From Paenibacillus endoradicis (GTDB taxonomy: Bacteria > Bacillota > Bacilli > Paenibacillales > Paenibacillaceae): a DNA stretch of 64,000 bases. The DNA is taken from NCBI RefSeq assembly GCF_024721975.1, contig NZ_JANQBB010000007.1, positions 62,001 through 126,000 on the forward strand, read 5' to 3'. Shown here in pieces: positions 55,591 to 64,000 of this stretch (position 1 is the first letter of the stretch; every line of letters starts with the position of its first letter). The notes under the pieces were generated by a model. It was given only the letters and a program-made list of their open reading frames with translations, was not told the DNA's origin and searched no databases. The position numbers and the translations under genes are program-made.

Positions 55591-55620
55591 TTGTATAGTG
55601 AAAAGAGAAAATGTTATAAT
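55591..55620 (+). promoter_or_regulatory. Promoter before ureA
   Basis: TTGTAT (55591-55596), 18 bases, and TATAAT at 55615-55620 extended by TGT. It gives a leader of about 50 bases to the ureA ATG. No obvious TnrA, GlnR or Ni-regulator site was noticed. Confidence 0.65.
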
Positions 55621-55677
55621 ATTTTTTTAGGCAATTTGGATAATTTAGGTATAAATGTTCTGAAGGGGAGATGTAAG

Positions 55678-55980
55678 ATGAAGCTAACACAACGTGAACA
55701 AGAAAAGCTGATGATCGTCGTTGCAGCTGACCTTGCAAGGCGGAGAAAAGACAGAGGTCTCAAATTAAACTATCCAGAAGCGATAGCTTTAATTACATAT
55801 GAGATCTTAGAAGGTGCTCGCGATGGCAAAACCGTAGCTGAATTAATGCGAGACGGCACAAAAATTCTAACAGCAGAAGATACGATGGAAGGCATTCCTG
55901 AAATGATTCAAGATATTCAGGTAGAGGCTACCTTTCCGGATGGGACAAAGTTAGTTACTGTCCATAATCCGATTAAATAA
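55678..55980 (+). CDS. ureA: Urease subunit gamma
   Basis: 100 residues from ATG 55678, with AAGGGGAG upstream; this is the exact family length and start ([11 protein letters not shown]). Conserved [18 protein letters not shown] and [18 protein letters not shown] are present. Smallest structural subunit of the nickel urease that splits urea to ammonia and carbamate. First of seven tightly spaced genes ureABCEFGD. Confidence 0.97.
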   Translation: MKLTQREQEKLMIVVAADLARRRKDRGLKLNYPEAIALITYEILEGARDGKTVAELMRDGTKILTAEDTMEGIPEMIQDIQVEATFPDGTKLVTVHNPIK

Positions 55981-56012
55981 AATCAAAACATGAGAAGAAA
56001 GGTGAACTCATT

Positions 56013-56324
56013 ATGCATCCTGGAGAGTACGTCTTACGTGAAGATGATATTATTTGTAATGAAAACAGAAATACTCACGTTATAGAAGTCGTGAATATAG
56101 GAGACAGACCAGTTCAAGTTGGATCTCACTATCATTTCTATGAGGTTAATAACGCCCTTCAATTTATTCGCGAAGAGGCTTACGGCATGCGTTTAGATAT
56201 TCCTGCGGGATCTGCTGTGAGATTCGAGCCGGGTGATGCGAAACAAGTAAATCTTGTTGCATTAGCAGGGGAACGTCGAGTTTATGGATTAAACAATCAA
56301 ACAAACGGCTATTTAGATAAATAA
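56013..56324 (+). CDS. ureB: Urease subunit beta
   Basis: 103 residues: [66 protein letters not shown]. Full-length beta subunit with the usual GSHYHF segment. Preceded by GAAAGGTG. Separate ureA and ureB genes are the normal arrangement in Bacillales. Confidence 0.97.
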   Translation: MHPGEYVLREDDIICNENRNTHVIEVVNIGDRPVQVGSHYHFYEVNNALQFIREEAYGMRLDIPAGSAVRFEPGDAKQVNLVALAGERRVYGLNNQTNGYLDK

Positions 56325-56335
56325 GGAGGCATCTC

Positions 56336-58048
56336 ATGAGTCTGCGATTAACAAGAAAAGAATATGCAGATATGTTCGGACCCACTGTAGGAGATGCAAT
56401 CCGACTAGCAGATACAGATCTTTTCATAGAAATAGAAAAAGACTATACGCAGTATGGCGATGAATGCAAATTTGGTGGCGGGAAATCTATCCGTGACGGT
56501 ATGGGGCAACACCCTTCTGCGACACGAGCGGATGGAGTAATGGATGTAGTTATAACGAACGTTGTTATATTGGATTATACCGGTATCTATAAAGCGGATA
56601 TCGGAATTCGCGATGGTATAATTGCTTGTATTGGAAAAAGTGGAAACCCATACATTATGGATGGCGTCGATATGATAATCGGGGCGACAACGGAAATATT
56701 CGCCGGTGAGGGAATGATCGTTACTGCCGGTGCAATAGATACACATGTTCACTTTATTAATCCACTCCAAGTAGAAACAGCGTTAACTTCAGGCATTACT
56801 ACTTTAATAGGTGGCGGAACAGGACCAGCAGAAGGCTCGAAAGCAACTACTTGTACACCTGGAGAGTGGAGTATCCATCGTATGCTTGAAGCTACGGAGG
56901 ATTTACCGATCAATATTGGTCTTCTCGGTAAAGGAAGTACATCTTCTGAAGGAGCGCTAGTTGAGCAAGTTATGGCTGGTGCGATTGGATTCAAAATTCA
57001 TGAGGATTGGGGTGCTACTGCTTCTGTCATTGACATGTCTTTACGCGTTGCAGATGAATATGACGTTCAAGTAGCTATTCATGCCGATTCGCTGAATGAA
57101 TTCGGTTTTGTTGAAGACACTGTTAAAGCAATTGATGGCAGAGTAATTCATACATTCCATACGGAAGGTGCTGGAGGTGGACACGCACCTGATATGATTA
57201 CAATGGCGTCCTTACCTAACATTCTTCCTGCATCTACGAATCCAACGAAGCCGTATACGATTAATACTGTAGAAGAACATTTAGATATGCTTATGGTTTG
57301 TCATCATCTTAGCCCGATGGTTCCTGAGGACGTGGCTTTCGCAGATTCACGGATCCGTAAGGAAACGATTGCTGCGGAAGATATTCTACACGACTTAGGT
57401 GTATTTAGTATGATGAGTTCTGACTCTCAAGCGATGGGACGCATTGGTGAGGTTATATTACGTACTTGGCAAACCGCAGATAAGATGAAAAAGCAACTGG
57501 GAAAAATGGAGGGTGATAATGGTATTGGTGATAATAACCGAGCTAAGCGTTATGTTGCCAAATATACCATTAATCCTGCGATTGCACATGGCATTGGTTC
57601 CTACGTTGGTTCTATTGAAGTAGGGAAAGTGGCTGATCTAGTTCTCTGGCATCCAGCATTTTTTGGAGTGAAGCCAGAAGTCATTATGAAGAGTGGTTTT
57701 GTCGTGTACAGTGTTATGGGGGATGCCAATGCAGCAATTCCTACTCCACAACCAGTTTTATTCCGTCCTATGTACGCTGCACTAGGCAAAGCGAAGTATG
57801 CTAGTTCAATTACGTTTGTGTCTAAGGCTGCTTATGAAGCCGGAATTAAGGAAAAGCTGGGATTGCAGAAGCAAGTTCTTCCTGTATTCGGTATTCGTGA
57901 TCTTACCAAAAAAGATTTGAAATTAAATGGAGAAACTCCGAAAATAGAAGTTGATCCCCAAACGTTTGAAGTTAAAGTAGATGGACAATTAATTACGTGT
58001 GAACCAGTTGATGCTGTACCAATGGCACAACGTTATTTCTTATTTTGA
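56336..58048 (+). CDS. ureC: Urease subunit alpha (catalytic)
   Basis: 570 residues, normal length. Nickel ligands and active-site parts are intact: THVHF (two His), the carbamylated lysine K220 in [34 protein letters not shown], the flap [13 protein letters not shown] with its cysteine and histidine, and the aspartate in [18 protein letters not shown] precedes the ATG 11 bases after ureB. Expected to be active once loaded with nickel by UreDEFG. Confidence 0.98.
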   Translation: MSLRLTRKEYADMFGPTVGDAIRLADTDLFIEIEKDYTQYGDECKFGGGKSIRDGMGQHPSATRADGVMDVVITNVVILDYTGIYKADIGIRDGIIACIGKSGNPYIMDGVDMIIGATTEIFAGEGMIVTAGAIDTHVHFINPLQVETALTSGITTLIGGGTGPAEGSKATTCTPGEWSIHRMLEATEDLPINIGLLGKGSTSSEGALVEQVMAGAIGFKIHEDWGATASVIDMSLRVADEYDVQVAIHADSLNEFGFVEDTVKAIDGRVIHTFHTEGAGGGHAPDMITMASLPNILPASTNPTKPYTINTVEEHLDMLMVCHHLSPMVPEDVAFADSRIRKETIAAEDILHDLGVFSMMSSDSQAMGRIGEVILRTWQTADKMKKQLGKMEGDNGIGDNNRAKRYVAKYTINPAIAHGIGSYVGSIEVGKVADLVLWHPAFFGVKPEVIMKSGFVVYSVMGDANAAIPTPQPVLFRPMYAALGKAKYASSITFVSKAAYEAGIKEKLGLQKQVLPVFGIRDLTKKDLKLNGETPKIEVDPQTFEVKVDGQLITCEPVDAVPMAQRYFLF

Positions 58049-58059
58049 GGTGAAGTTTT

Positions 58060-58512
58060 ATGATAATCGATAAAGTAGTTACTCATATAGATAGTCTAAG
58101 TGAAGAAGAAAGAAAGAGTCGTCATATAGAAAAAGTGTTTTTGCAAAGTGATGATTTAGTTAAAAGAATACAACGTGTAGTTACTGATCATGGCAAGGAG
58201 TTAGGTATATCTCTTGCACATGCCAAAGAGCTTGTTCACGGGGATGTGCTCTATATGGATGACCATTCGTTAATTGTTATTCATGTTTTACCTGATGAAT
58301 TACTCGTTATTTATCCACGTACGATTAAAGAAATGGGTGAAGTTGCTCATTCACTAGGAAACCGACATTTACCTGCTCAATTCGAGGGAGAGAAGATGTT
58401 GGTTCAATACGATTATCTGGTGGAGGAACTGCTACAAAAAGATGGAATACCTTGTTCTCGTGAGAAGATGGCCGTTAGGAAAGCATTCCGACATGTCGAT
58501 CATAGACACTAA
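58060..58512 (+). CDS. ureE: Urease accessory protein UreE (nickel chaperone)
   Basis: 150 residues: N-terminal domain, then the metal-binding C-terminal part with ANSLGNRHLPAQFE-type EVAHSLGNRHLPAQFEGE. The C-terminus ends HVDHRH, a short histidine tail rather than the long one of Klebsiella. Delivers nickel to the apo-urease complex. Its end overlaps the ureF start by 20 bases. Confidence 0.94.
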   Translation: MIIDKVVTHIDSLSEEERKSRHIEKVFLQSDDLVKRIQRVVTDHGKELGISLAHAKELVHGDVLYMDDHSLIVIHVLPDELLVIYPRTIKEMGEVAHSLGNRHLPAQFEGEKMLVQYDYLVEELLQKDGIPCSREKMAVRKAFRHVDHRH

Positions 58513-59194
58513 TTCCTCTTTACTATCGCTCCTTCAATGGTGTGATTCAAGTTTACCGACAGGGGCATTCAGTCATTCATTTGGTCTTGAAACGTATGTA
58601 CAAGATGAGAAAGTGTTGAACAAACAAACATTTCTGGAATGGTTGCAGATTTACGTTCGAGAACAACTTGTATATACAGATGGACTTGCGAGTCGCTTAA
58701 CGTATGAAGCACTTGAGAAAGACGATATGGAATTAATCTGGTCACTGGATGCTAAGATTAGTGTCCAAAATCTAGCTCGAGAGACAAGGGATGGAAATAA
58801 GCGAATTGCAGATAGGATGCTACATCTCGCTATGGAACTGTATGCAAGTCCGATACTGCAACAATATCAGCAAAGAATTAAAGATAAGCAATGTTGGGGG
58901 CATTCGTCGATTGTATTCGCAATGATAGCCCATCATTTACATATTCCTCAATCAACAGCGGTTGTTTCGTACTTGTATGCTTCAACGGTGAGTTTGGTCC
59001 AAAATGGTGTCCGAGCTATACCTCTTGGTCAGACGGACGGACAACGGTTGATTCAGGAATTACAGTCTACACTCAATCATGCGGTAGAGCAGATTCAGCA
59101 GTTAGACCAAAATGATTTTGGAATAACATCACCAGGTCTAGAATTATCTCAGATGAGACACGAGAGACTAAATATTCGTTTATTTATGTCATAA
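58493..59194 (+). CDS. ureF: Urease accessory protein UreF
   Basis: 233 residues from ATG 58493, giving the family start SLLSLLQWCDSSLPTGAFSHSFGLE. Other conserved parts are GHSSIVFAMIAHHL and SLVQNGVRAIPLGQTDGQ. The ribosome site (TTAGGAAAG) is a little far, so translation may be coupled to ureE, which it overlaps. Works with UreD and UreG on the apo-urease. Confidence 0.93.
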   Translation: MSIIDTNSSLLSLLQWCDSSLPTGAFSHSFGLETYVQDEKVLNKQTFLEWLQIYVREQLVYTDGLASRLTYEALEKDDMELIWSLDAKISVQNLARETRDGNKRIADRMLHLAMELYASPILQQYQQRIKDKQCWGHSSIVFAMIAHHLHIPQSTAVVSYLYASTVSLVQNGVRAIPLGQTDGQRLIQELQSTLNHAVEQIQQLDQNDFGITSPGLELSQMRHERLNIRLFMS

Positions 59195-59223
59195 TATAAA
59201 GGTTTATATAAGGAGGGGCAGTC

Positions 59224-59835
59224 ATGGAACCGGTTCGAATCGGAGTAGGTGGTCCTGTTGGAGCAGGTAAAACATTGCTCGTAGAAAAGTTAACTCGATA
59301 TTTGCAAGATGAAATTAGTATGGCGGTTATTACCAATGATATTTACACCAAAGAGGATGCTAAGTTTCTAATGATTAATGGCGTACTGCCTGAGGATAGA
59401 ATTATTGGCGTAGAAACGGGAGGTTGCCCACATACAGCAATCCGAGAAGATGCATCTATGAATTTTGCTGCTATAGATGAATTGAAGCAAAGGCATCCAG
59501 ATGTACAATTAATATTTGTGGAGAGCGGTGGAGATAATTTGGCGGCTACCTTTAGCCCGGAACTTGTCGACTTTTCCATATATATTATTGATGTGGCCCA
59601 AGGTGAGAAAATTCCGCGTAAAGGTGGACAAGGCATGATCAAGTCAGATCTATTTATTATTAATAAGATTGATTTGGCTCCTTATGTTGGTGCTAATTTG
59701 GATGTTATGGAAGCAGACACGCAAACGTTCCGCGGCAATAAACCGTATATTTTTACTAATTTAAAGGAAAATTTTGGTCTGCCTGAAGTTATAGATTGGA
59801 TAAGAAAGAACGCTCTGCTGGATGGATTAAAATAA
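59224..59835 (+). CDS. ureG: Urease accessory GTPase UreG
   Basis: 203 residues. P-loop GGPVGAGKT at 9-17, the nickel-binding CPH in [19 protein letters not shown], the switch region [18 protein letters not shown], and the guanine motif NKIDL. AAGGAGGG precedes the ATG. Supplies GTP energy for nickel insertion. Its TAA shares a base with the ureD start. Confidence 0.97.
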   Translation: MEPVRIGVGGPVGAGKTLLVEKLTRYLQDEISMAVITNDIYTKEDAKFLMINGVLPEDRIIGVETGGCPHTAIREDASMNFAAIDELKQRHPDVQLIFVESGGDNLAATFSPELVDFSIYIIDVAQGEKIPRKGGQGMIKSDLFIINKIDLAPYVGANLDVMEADTQTFRGNKPYIFTNLKENFGLPEVIDWIRKNALLDGLK

Positions 59836-60659
59836 TGTCAGAGCTGACCGGTTACTTATCAATTGAAGTCCGTACGCAGGGAGAGAAAACGATTGTATCG
59901 GACATATATTCTCAAGGTGCTTGGAAAGCGAACCCGCCTATTTATCTTGATAATAGTGGTCAGCCTTGTTTTTACATGGTCAGCCTAGGTGGAGGATATG
60001 TGGGGGGAGATCGCTACAAAGCACAATTTCGTCTATCCGAAAATGCTGAGCTTCTGCTTACGACATTATCTTCCACAAAGATATATAAATCAAAAGGGAA
60101 TCCAGTTTTCCAGGAGACAGATATATATTTGGCAAAAGGAAGCATTCTTGAGTATTTTCCAGATAATATTATTGCGTATCAAGATGCCCATTATGAGCAA
60201 ACGACAGTAATCAGAATGGAGACGGGAGCTACACTGCTCTACACTGAGTTGTTAACACCTGGTTGGGCGCCTGACCGTTCGTTATTTAGTTATGATACCC
60301 TTAAACTCAAAACTGAAATTTATAGAGATAATGAGTTAGTTGTCTTTGATCATATTCGCTTGTGCCCTGAAGTGCAGGATATGCAGGGTATTGGTTTATT
60401 AGAAGGATATACTCATTATGGTTCGATGATTGTAATTGGGGAGCAGGCAACTGCACAATTCCTTGAACAGTTATATGAGCATTTGAATATTGGACAGTCT
60501 AAAGTTAGATTGGGTTTATCGATGCTTGCGGTTTCTGGGTTTACAATAAGAATATTGGCGTTCTCAACACAAGTAATCGAGAGCGTATTTGAAAGTTGTC
60601 ATCGAATGATCCGCAAAGAGTGGTTTAATAAGCAACCAATCTCTTTCCGAAAATATTAA
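59835..60659 (+). CDS. ureD: Urease accessory protein UreD/UreH
   Basis: 274 residues from ATG 59835, overlapping the ureG stop by one base (TAATG). Conserved YMVSLGGGYVGGDRYKAQFR, LLTTLSSTKIYKSKG and EYFPDNIIAYQDA mark UreD, the scaffold bound first by apo-urease. Last gene of the cluster, before a strong terminator. Confidence 0.94.
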   Translation: MSELTGYLSIEVRTQGEKTIVSDIYSQGAWKANPPIYLDNSGQPCFYMVSLGGGYVGGDRYKAQFRLSENAELLLTTLSSTKIYKSKGNPVFQETDIYLAKGSILEYFPDNIIAYQDAHYEQTTVIRMETGATLLYTELLTPGWAPDRSLFSYDTLKLKTEIYRDNELVVFDHIRLCPEVQDMQGIGLLEGYTHYGSMIVIGEQATAQFLEQLYEHLNIGQSKVRLGLSMLAVSGFTIRILAFSTQVIESVFESCHRMIRKEWFNKQPISFRKY

Positions 60660-60673
60660 GTAGCGTATGCTTG

Positions 60674-60714
60674 GAGGCAAATCACCATCGATTGGATGTG
60701 ATTTGCCTCTTTTT
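60674..60714 (+). terminator. Terminator of the urease operon
   Basis: Perfect 12-base arms GAGGCAAATCAC / GTGATTTGCCTC followed by TTTTT. Confidence 0.88.
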
Positions 60715-60789
60715 AATGTTTCCAGAAATGATGCAGTTCAATCAACGAACTCAACTAATTAATTCCATAGCATATGAGCTATGTAAAAG

Positions 60790-60798
60790 TGTTATAAT
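60790..60798 (+). promoter_or_regulatory. Extended -10 promoter element of the Na+ symporter gene
   Basis: TGTTATAAT, about 60 bases before the ATG; no convincing -35. Confidence 0.5.
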
Positions 60799-60859
60799 AG
60801 GTAGGGAAATTTTATCATCATGAAGATAGTTTAACATCAGGAGGAAAGTTGGTCGCATC

Positions 60860-62224
60860 ATGAATGGCAATTCAAGTGAAAACATAACATCTGGAAAGCA
60901 GAAAAAAGAGAGGTTTACTTCGTCTGGATTCATCTTATCTGCTATTGGTAGTTCGATAGGTCTCGGCACGATGTGGAAGTTCCCATACATAACAGGTAAG
61001 TATGGTGGAGCAGCCTTTTTCTTGCTTTTCCTTGTCTGCTTAATTATTGTAGGTTTACCAATTTTACTTGCAGAGATGACGATTGGACGTGGCGGAAGAG
61101 GGAATGCATCCTCTTCATTATTTAAGTTAACCGGTAAAAAATATTGGGGATTATTCGGATTTCTATCGATCATTACTGCATTCATCATTATGTCCTATTA
61201 TGGTGTAGTAGCGGGTTGGACACTAAACTATACCGTTGAATCATTTACAGGACTATTATATGGAGATTCAATAGATTACAAGCTGAAGTTCGTGAACTTT
61301 GCTGCTGGATATTGGCCGGTAGTATGGCAGTTTATTGTTATGGCTATAACAGGATTTATTATTATTAAAGGTGTATCAAGTGGAATTGAGAAATTCAATA
61401 AAATTATGATTCCAGGATTTTTAATTATTTTAGTCATTCTTATGATAAGATCGGTTACTTTACCAGGTGCAAGTGAAGGGATTAGCTTTTTCTTGAAACC
61501 TGATTTTTCAAAGCTTAATGCCGAATCGGTACTTGTAGCATTGGGACATGCCTTCTATTCCTTATCACTAGGAATGGGTGCGATGATCACCTATGGCGCT
61601 TATGTTCAGAAAGAACAATCGTTAGGTAAAGCGACACTTGCGATCGGCTCAAGTAACGTACTTTACGCTTTTATTGCGGGCCTTGTTATATTCCCGACAG
61701 TGTTCTCTTATGGACTAGAACCTGGAGAAGGTGTGGGTCTTGCTTTCATGGCACTACCAGCAGCATTCTCACAAATGTCGTTCGGCTTCTTCTTTGGTGG
61801 ATTATTCTTCCTATTGCTAGCAGTAGCTGCGTTAACTTCTGCGGTTTCTATACTTGAGGTTCCTGTTGCTTTTGCGATTGATAAATGGAACTGGTCACGT
61901 AAGAAAGCAGCTATTATTATATCTACGCTCTGTTTTCTAATAGGAGTACCGTCTGCGTTATCAGTTGGTGGAGTGCTAAGTGAATTTACACCTTTTGGTA
62001 TGTCGGTTTTCGATACAGTCGACTTTTTAGCTTCATATGTGTTAACTCCTATTGGTGGATTAATCGTAACGATATTTACAGGTTACGTATGGAAACAGGC
62101 AGGTGTAGAGGCAGGACTGAATGGCTGGTGGTTCAAGTTATGGCTTCTTATGTTAAGAGTAGTCGTTCCAATTTCTATTATTATCGTGTTCCTGTATTCA
62201 GTTGGAATTATTAATTTTGGTTAG
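60860..62224 (+). CDS. Sodium-dependent transporter (neurotransmitter:sodium symporter family)
   Basis: 454 residues, about 11 hydrophobic segments. Helix 1 has the unwound sodium/substrate site SAIGSSIGLGTMWKFPYITGKYGGAAF; GLPILLAEMTIGRGGRG and helix 6 YSLSLGMGAMITYGAY also match LeuT/MhsT-type proteins. Carries an amino acid with Na+, substrate unknown. AGGAGG lies 13 bases before the ATG, longer than usual, and no alternative start is in frame. Single gene. Confidence 0.93.
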   Translation: MNGNSSENITSGKQKKERFTSSGFILSAIGSSIGLGTMWKFPYITGKYGGAAFFLLFLVCLIIVGLPILLAEMTIGRGGRGNASSSLFKLTGKKYWGLFGFLSIITAFIIMSYYGVVAGWTLNYTVESFTGLLYGDSIDYKLKFVNFAAGYWPVVWQFIVMAITGFIIIKGVSSGIEKFNKIMIPGFLIILVILMIRSVTLPGASEGISFFLKPDFSKLNAESVLVALGHAFYSLSLGMGAMITYGAYVQKEQSLGKATLAIGSSNVLYAFIAGLVIFPTVFSYGLEPGEGVGLAFMALPAAFSQMSFGFFFGGLFFLLLAVAALTSAVSILEVPVAFAIDKWNWSRKKAAIIISTLCFLIGVPSALSVGGVLSEFTPFGMSVFDTVDFLASYVLTPIGGLIVTIFTGYVWKQAGVEAGLNGWWFKLWLLMLRVVVPISIIIVFLYSVGIINFG

Positions 62225-62324
62225 TAAATGAAAGAATATTAAGACCTTCATCTACTATTTCAATATATATACAGTTTCTTTCTGTAACGAAATTTGATAT
62301 TGTTATCTCTGGTCATAGAATTGA

Positions 62325-62366
62325 CCCGCGGTTCGTAAACTTCCCGCGTAAACAAAACTAAGGGGG
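62325..62366 (+). ncRNA. preQ1-I riboswitch overlapping the ribosome site
   Basis: A short stem CGCGG / CCGCG with the loop GTTCGTAAACTTCC, an A-rich stretch AAACAAAACTAA and the terminal AAGGGGG. This is the compact preQ1 class I layout, in which the tail pairs with the loop. The tail includes the Shine-Dalgarno sequence of the downstream GTG, so binding of preQ1 should block translation. Confidence 0.85.
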
Positions 62367-62372
62367 ATTTTT

Positions 62373-63089
62373 GTGTTTAATTTGGGTTGGGGTATTTTAT
62401 TTGTTGCTGTAAATTTCATGTTATTTCTTGCATGTTATCGTTTCTTTGGTAAAACAGGTCTTTATGCGTGGATTGCCTTTGCGACGGTAATTGCTAACAT
62501 TCAAGTGACGAAGTCAATTGAACTGTCTATTTTCACTGTTGGTATCATTATGACATTAGGAAATACGATATATACGACGATCTCGATGAGTACTGATTTA
62601 CTCAATGAGAAATATGGTCCTAAAGAGGCAAAACGAGCGGTATGGTTTGGATTTTTCACACTTATTGCTACCACGATTATGATGCAAATGGCATTACAAT
62701 TCACGCCGCAGGAAACTGATTTTGCACAGGAGTCTTTAGAGACGATATTTGGTCTTATGCCGCGTCTTGCAGCAGGTAGCTTGTTAGCCTACCTAACAAG
62801 TCAGTTTTTGGATGTTAAAGTATATGGTTATTTAAGAAAGAAATTTGGCGCTAAAAATCAGTTTTGGATACGTACCAATGTTAGTACAGGAATTAGTCAA
62901 CTTGTAGACTCCATCGTATTTTGTACCGTTGCTTTTGTTGGTACAGGACTATACACTTGGCAAGAATGGCTACAAATTGTGTTTACGACATATATCTTTA
63001 AATTTATTATATCGGTTGTAGCAACTCCAGTTCTGTATTGGGCACGTAGTTTTAAAGTGAACGACCATGCAGAAGGTACTAGTGAATAA
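62373..63089 (+). CDS. Queuosine-precursor transporter (VUT/YhhQ family)
   Basis: 238 residues starting at GTG 62373, AAGGGGG upstream. Six hydrophobic segments and the family motifs NIQVTKSIELSIFTVG, ISMSTDLLNEKYG, AAGSLLAYLTSQFLDVKVYGYLRKK and WIRTNVSTGISQLVDSIVF. These proteins import preQ0/preQ1. The preQ1 riboswitch directly before it supports that role independently. Confidence 0.93.
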   Translation: MFNLGWGILFVAVNFMLFLACYRFFGKTGLYAWIAFATVIANIQVTKSIELSIFTVGIIMTLGNTIYTTISMSTDLLNEKYGPKEAKRAVWFGFFTLIATTIMMQMALQFTPQETDFAQESLETIFGLMPRLAAGSLLAYLTSQFLDVKVYGYLRKKFGAKNQFWIRTNVSTGISQLVDSIVFCTVAFVGTGLYTWQEWLQIVFTTYIFKFIISVVATPVLYWARSFKVNDHAEGTSE

Positions 63090-63162
63090 TATGTCAAAAA
63101 GTGTTTACAACATTAATAAATTATTAAGGTCATAAACGATGTAAGTTCATAGATAGCAGCCC

Positions 63163-63190
63163 AACCCCATTCGATGATGAATGGGGTTTT
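63163..63190 (+). terminator. Terminator after the queuosine-precursor transporter gene
   Basis: AACCCCATTC / GAATGGGGTT followed by TTT. Confidence 0.85.
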
Positions 63191-63361
63191 TACTTTATAG
63201 TTATACGATATTGCAATATAGATTTAACATACTTTCCATGTATGAAAATTAAAAGTAATGAGCATGGTTAAATATGTTGTTGCTCTTAGTGAGTATCCTC
63301 TCTATAATATAATTATCGTATATTCAACTCACGATCACATCATACTAACGGAGGATTTCAA

Positions 63362-63727
63362 ATGACTATTGTAGCATTAGTACTTCAAGTTTTATTAATA
63401 TTAGCTTTTTTCTTTTCAGGTGTAGGCAAAATAAAGGGAGTCAAAATGCAAGTAGACACATTTACACATTTAGGACTGCCTCAATGGTTTAGAGTTGCAA
63501 CAGGGTGGATTGCTCTACTAGGAGTAGTAGGGTTAATTATAGGTTTCTGGTATGAAGGAGTGCTTGCCATCTCTGCACTTTGGATTGCGTGTATTATGAT
63601 AGGCGCTGTATTGTTTCATATTCGAACTAAAGATCCTATCAATAAAATAATACCAGCAGCTATTCTGATGCTCTTGGCTTTAGTTCTAGCAGCATTTCAT
63701 GTAGCTGCATTTACAAATTTATTGTAA
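63362..63727 (+). CDS. DoxX-family membrane protein
   Basis: 121 residues with four hydrophobic segments, the usual size of DoxX/YphA-type proteins. Family features: ILAFFFSGVGKIKGVKMQV near 15-30 and LPQWFRVATGWIALLGVVGLI. ACGGAGGAT precedes the ATG, and a TATAAT lies about 60 bases upstream. Role not established; often linked to redox or thiol stress. An MFS gene follows after 30 bases, possibly one operon. Confidence 0.85.
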   Translation: MTIVALVLQVLLILAFFFSGVGKIKGVKMQVDTFTHLGLPQWFRVATGWIALLGVVGLIIGFWYEGVLAISALWIACIMIGAVLFHIRTKDPINKIIPAAILMLLALVLAAFHVAAFTNLL

Positions 63728-63757
63728 AGAGATAATGATAGAAATGGGGTTACAACA

Positions 63758-64000
63758 ATGGTAAATTCATCATCGCAAAATGCGGATAAGCTACTAAAAG
63801 TGCTTGTTGTTGCTTTAATATTCTCAGTTATGAATGGTACAATGTTTAACGTAGCACTCCCTGAAATAGGAAAAGAATTTCAGCTAGTTCCGTCTGAGGT
63901 CAGTTGGATAATGACGAGTTATATGGTAGTATACGCGATAGGCTCTATAGTAATGGGAAAATTAGCTGACAAATATAGGCTTAAGGATTTGTTAACATAT
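63758..64000 (+). CDS. MFS transporter, 5' part only
   Basis: 81 codons to the window edge from ATG 63758 (AAATGGGGT upstream). VLVVALIFSVMNGTMFNVALPEIGKEF, SEVSWIMTSYMVVYAIGSIVMGKLADKYRLKDLL shows helices 1 and 2 and the GKLADKYR loop (motif A). This resembles 14-helix drug:H+ antiporters (TetA(L)/Lde type), but substrate and full length cannot be seen. Confidence 0.85.
   Translation, partial: MVNSSSQNADKLLKVLVVALIFSVMNGTMFNVALPEIGKEFQLVPSEVSWIMTSYMVVYAIGSIVMGKLADKYRLKDLLTY

Noticed and set aside
60751..61188. 145-codon minus-strand frame at the start of the Na+ symporter gene
   Set aside because: Antisense shadow of the conserved LeuT-type helix 1 region.
1..64000. CRISPR arrays, tRNA or rRNA genes, prophage or integrase
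   Set aside because: No regularly spaced repeats, no tRNA-like cloverleaf sequence, and no phage-type or integrase proteins were seen.

Overview
The window is AT-rich chromosomal DNA from an endospore-forming Gram-positive bacterium, most likely Paenibacillus or a close relative in Paenibacillaceae. The grounds are strong AGGAGG-type ribosome sites, large S-layer-homology (SLH) polysaccharide enzymes, a CotB-like spore coat protein, YesM/YesN-Lpl type sugar systems, CcpA/LacI-type operators and the gene order of the urease cluster. I saw no rRNA, tRNA, CRISPR array, prophage or intact insertion sequence.

Layout. (1) 0-1.8 kb: leftward ABC-2 type transporter operon ending in a YtrA-type GntR regulator that runs off the left edge. 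(2) 2-6.4 kb: LysR regulator divergent from a zinc butanediol-type dehydrogenase and an SDR, then alanine dehydrogenase. (3) 6.6-10.9 kb: leftward overlapping operon of a GAF-PAS-GGDEF-EAL protein, a thiamine-diphosphate enzyme and a carboxymuconolactone-decarboxylase-like protein. (4) 11-23 kb: pectin-directed surface module with a giant PL9 pectate lyase with SLH domains, a Cthe_2159-like pectin-binding SLH protein, an alpha/beta hydrolase and an SGNH esterase, with an MscS channel in between. (5) 23-27 kb: decayed genes (chemotaxis receptor, IS3 end), CotB and a probable partner, small unknowns. (6) 27-36 kb: xylan module with a GH10-CBM9-SLH xylanase, a CUT1 ABC importer without ATPase, and a LacI regulator that seems to start at ATT. 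(7) 36-40 kb: His-rich small protein with twin operators, glycine-riboswitch-controlled amino-acid permease, GntR plus membrane protein. (8) 40-47.5 kb: Lpl-type importer with its YesM/YesN two-component system. (9) 47.7-50.3 kb: AraC, GNAT and DJ-1/PfpI genes, the last behind a ZTP riboswitch. (10) 50.7-54.2 kb: GH3 glycosidase divergent from its LacI regulator, with near-ideal operators. (11) 54.4-60.7 kb: urea transporter, DUF5342-like protein and ureABCEFGD. (12) 60.8-64 kb: Na+ symporter, preQ1-riboswitch-controlled queuosine-precursor transporter, DoxX protein and the start of an MFS transporter.

How it fits together. The cell appears to carry pectin- and xylan-degrading enzymes on its surface, import the oligosaccharides through two binding-protein transporters that borrow an ATPase encoded elsewhere, and finish them with GH3. 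Catabolism genes sit behind LacI-type or cre-like operators. Three riboswitches (glycine, ZTP, preQ1) are readable directly. The most unusual items are the signal-transduction/thiamine-enzyme operon at 6.6-10.9 kb, the ZTP riboswitch in front of a DJ-1/PfpI gene, and the ATT start of the LacI gene. I did not find a clearly new defence or mobile system.
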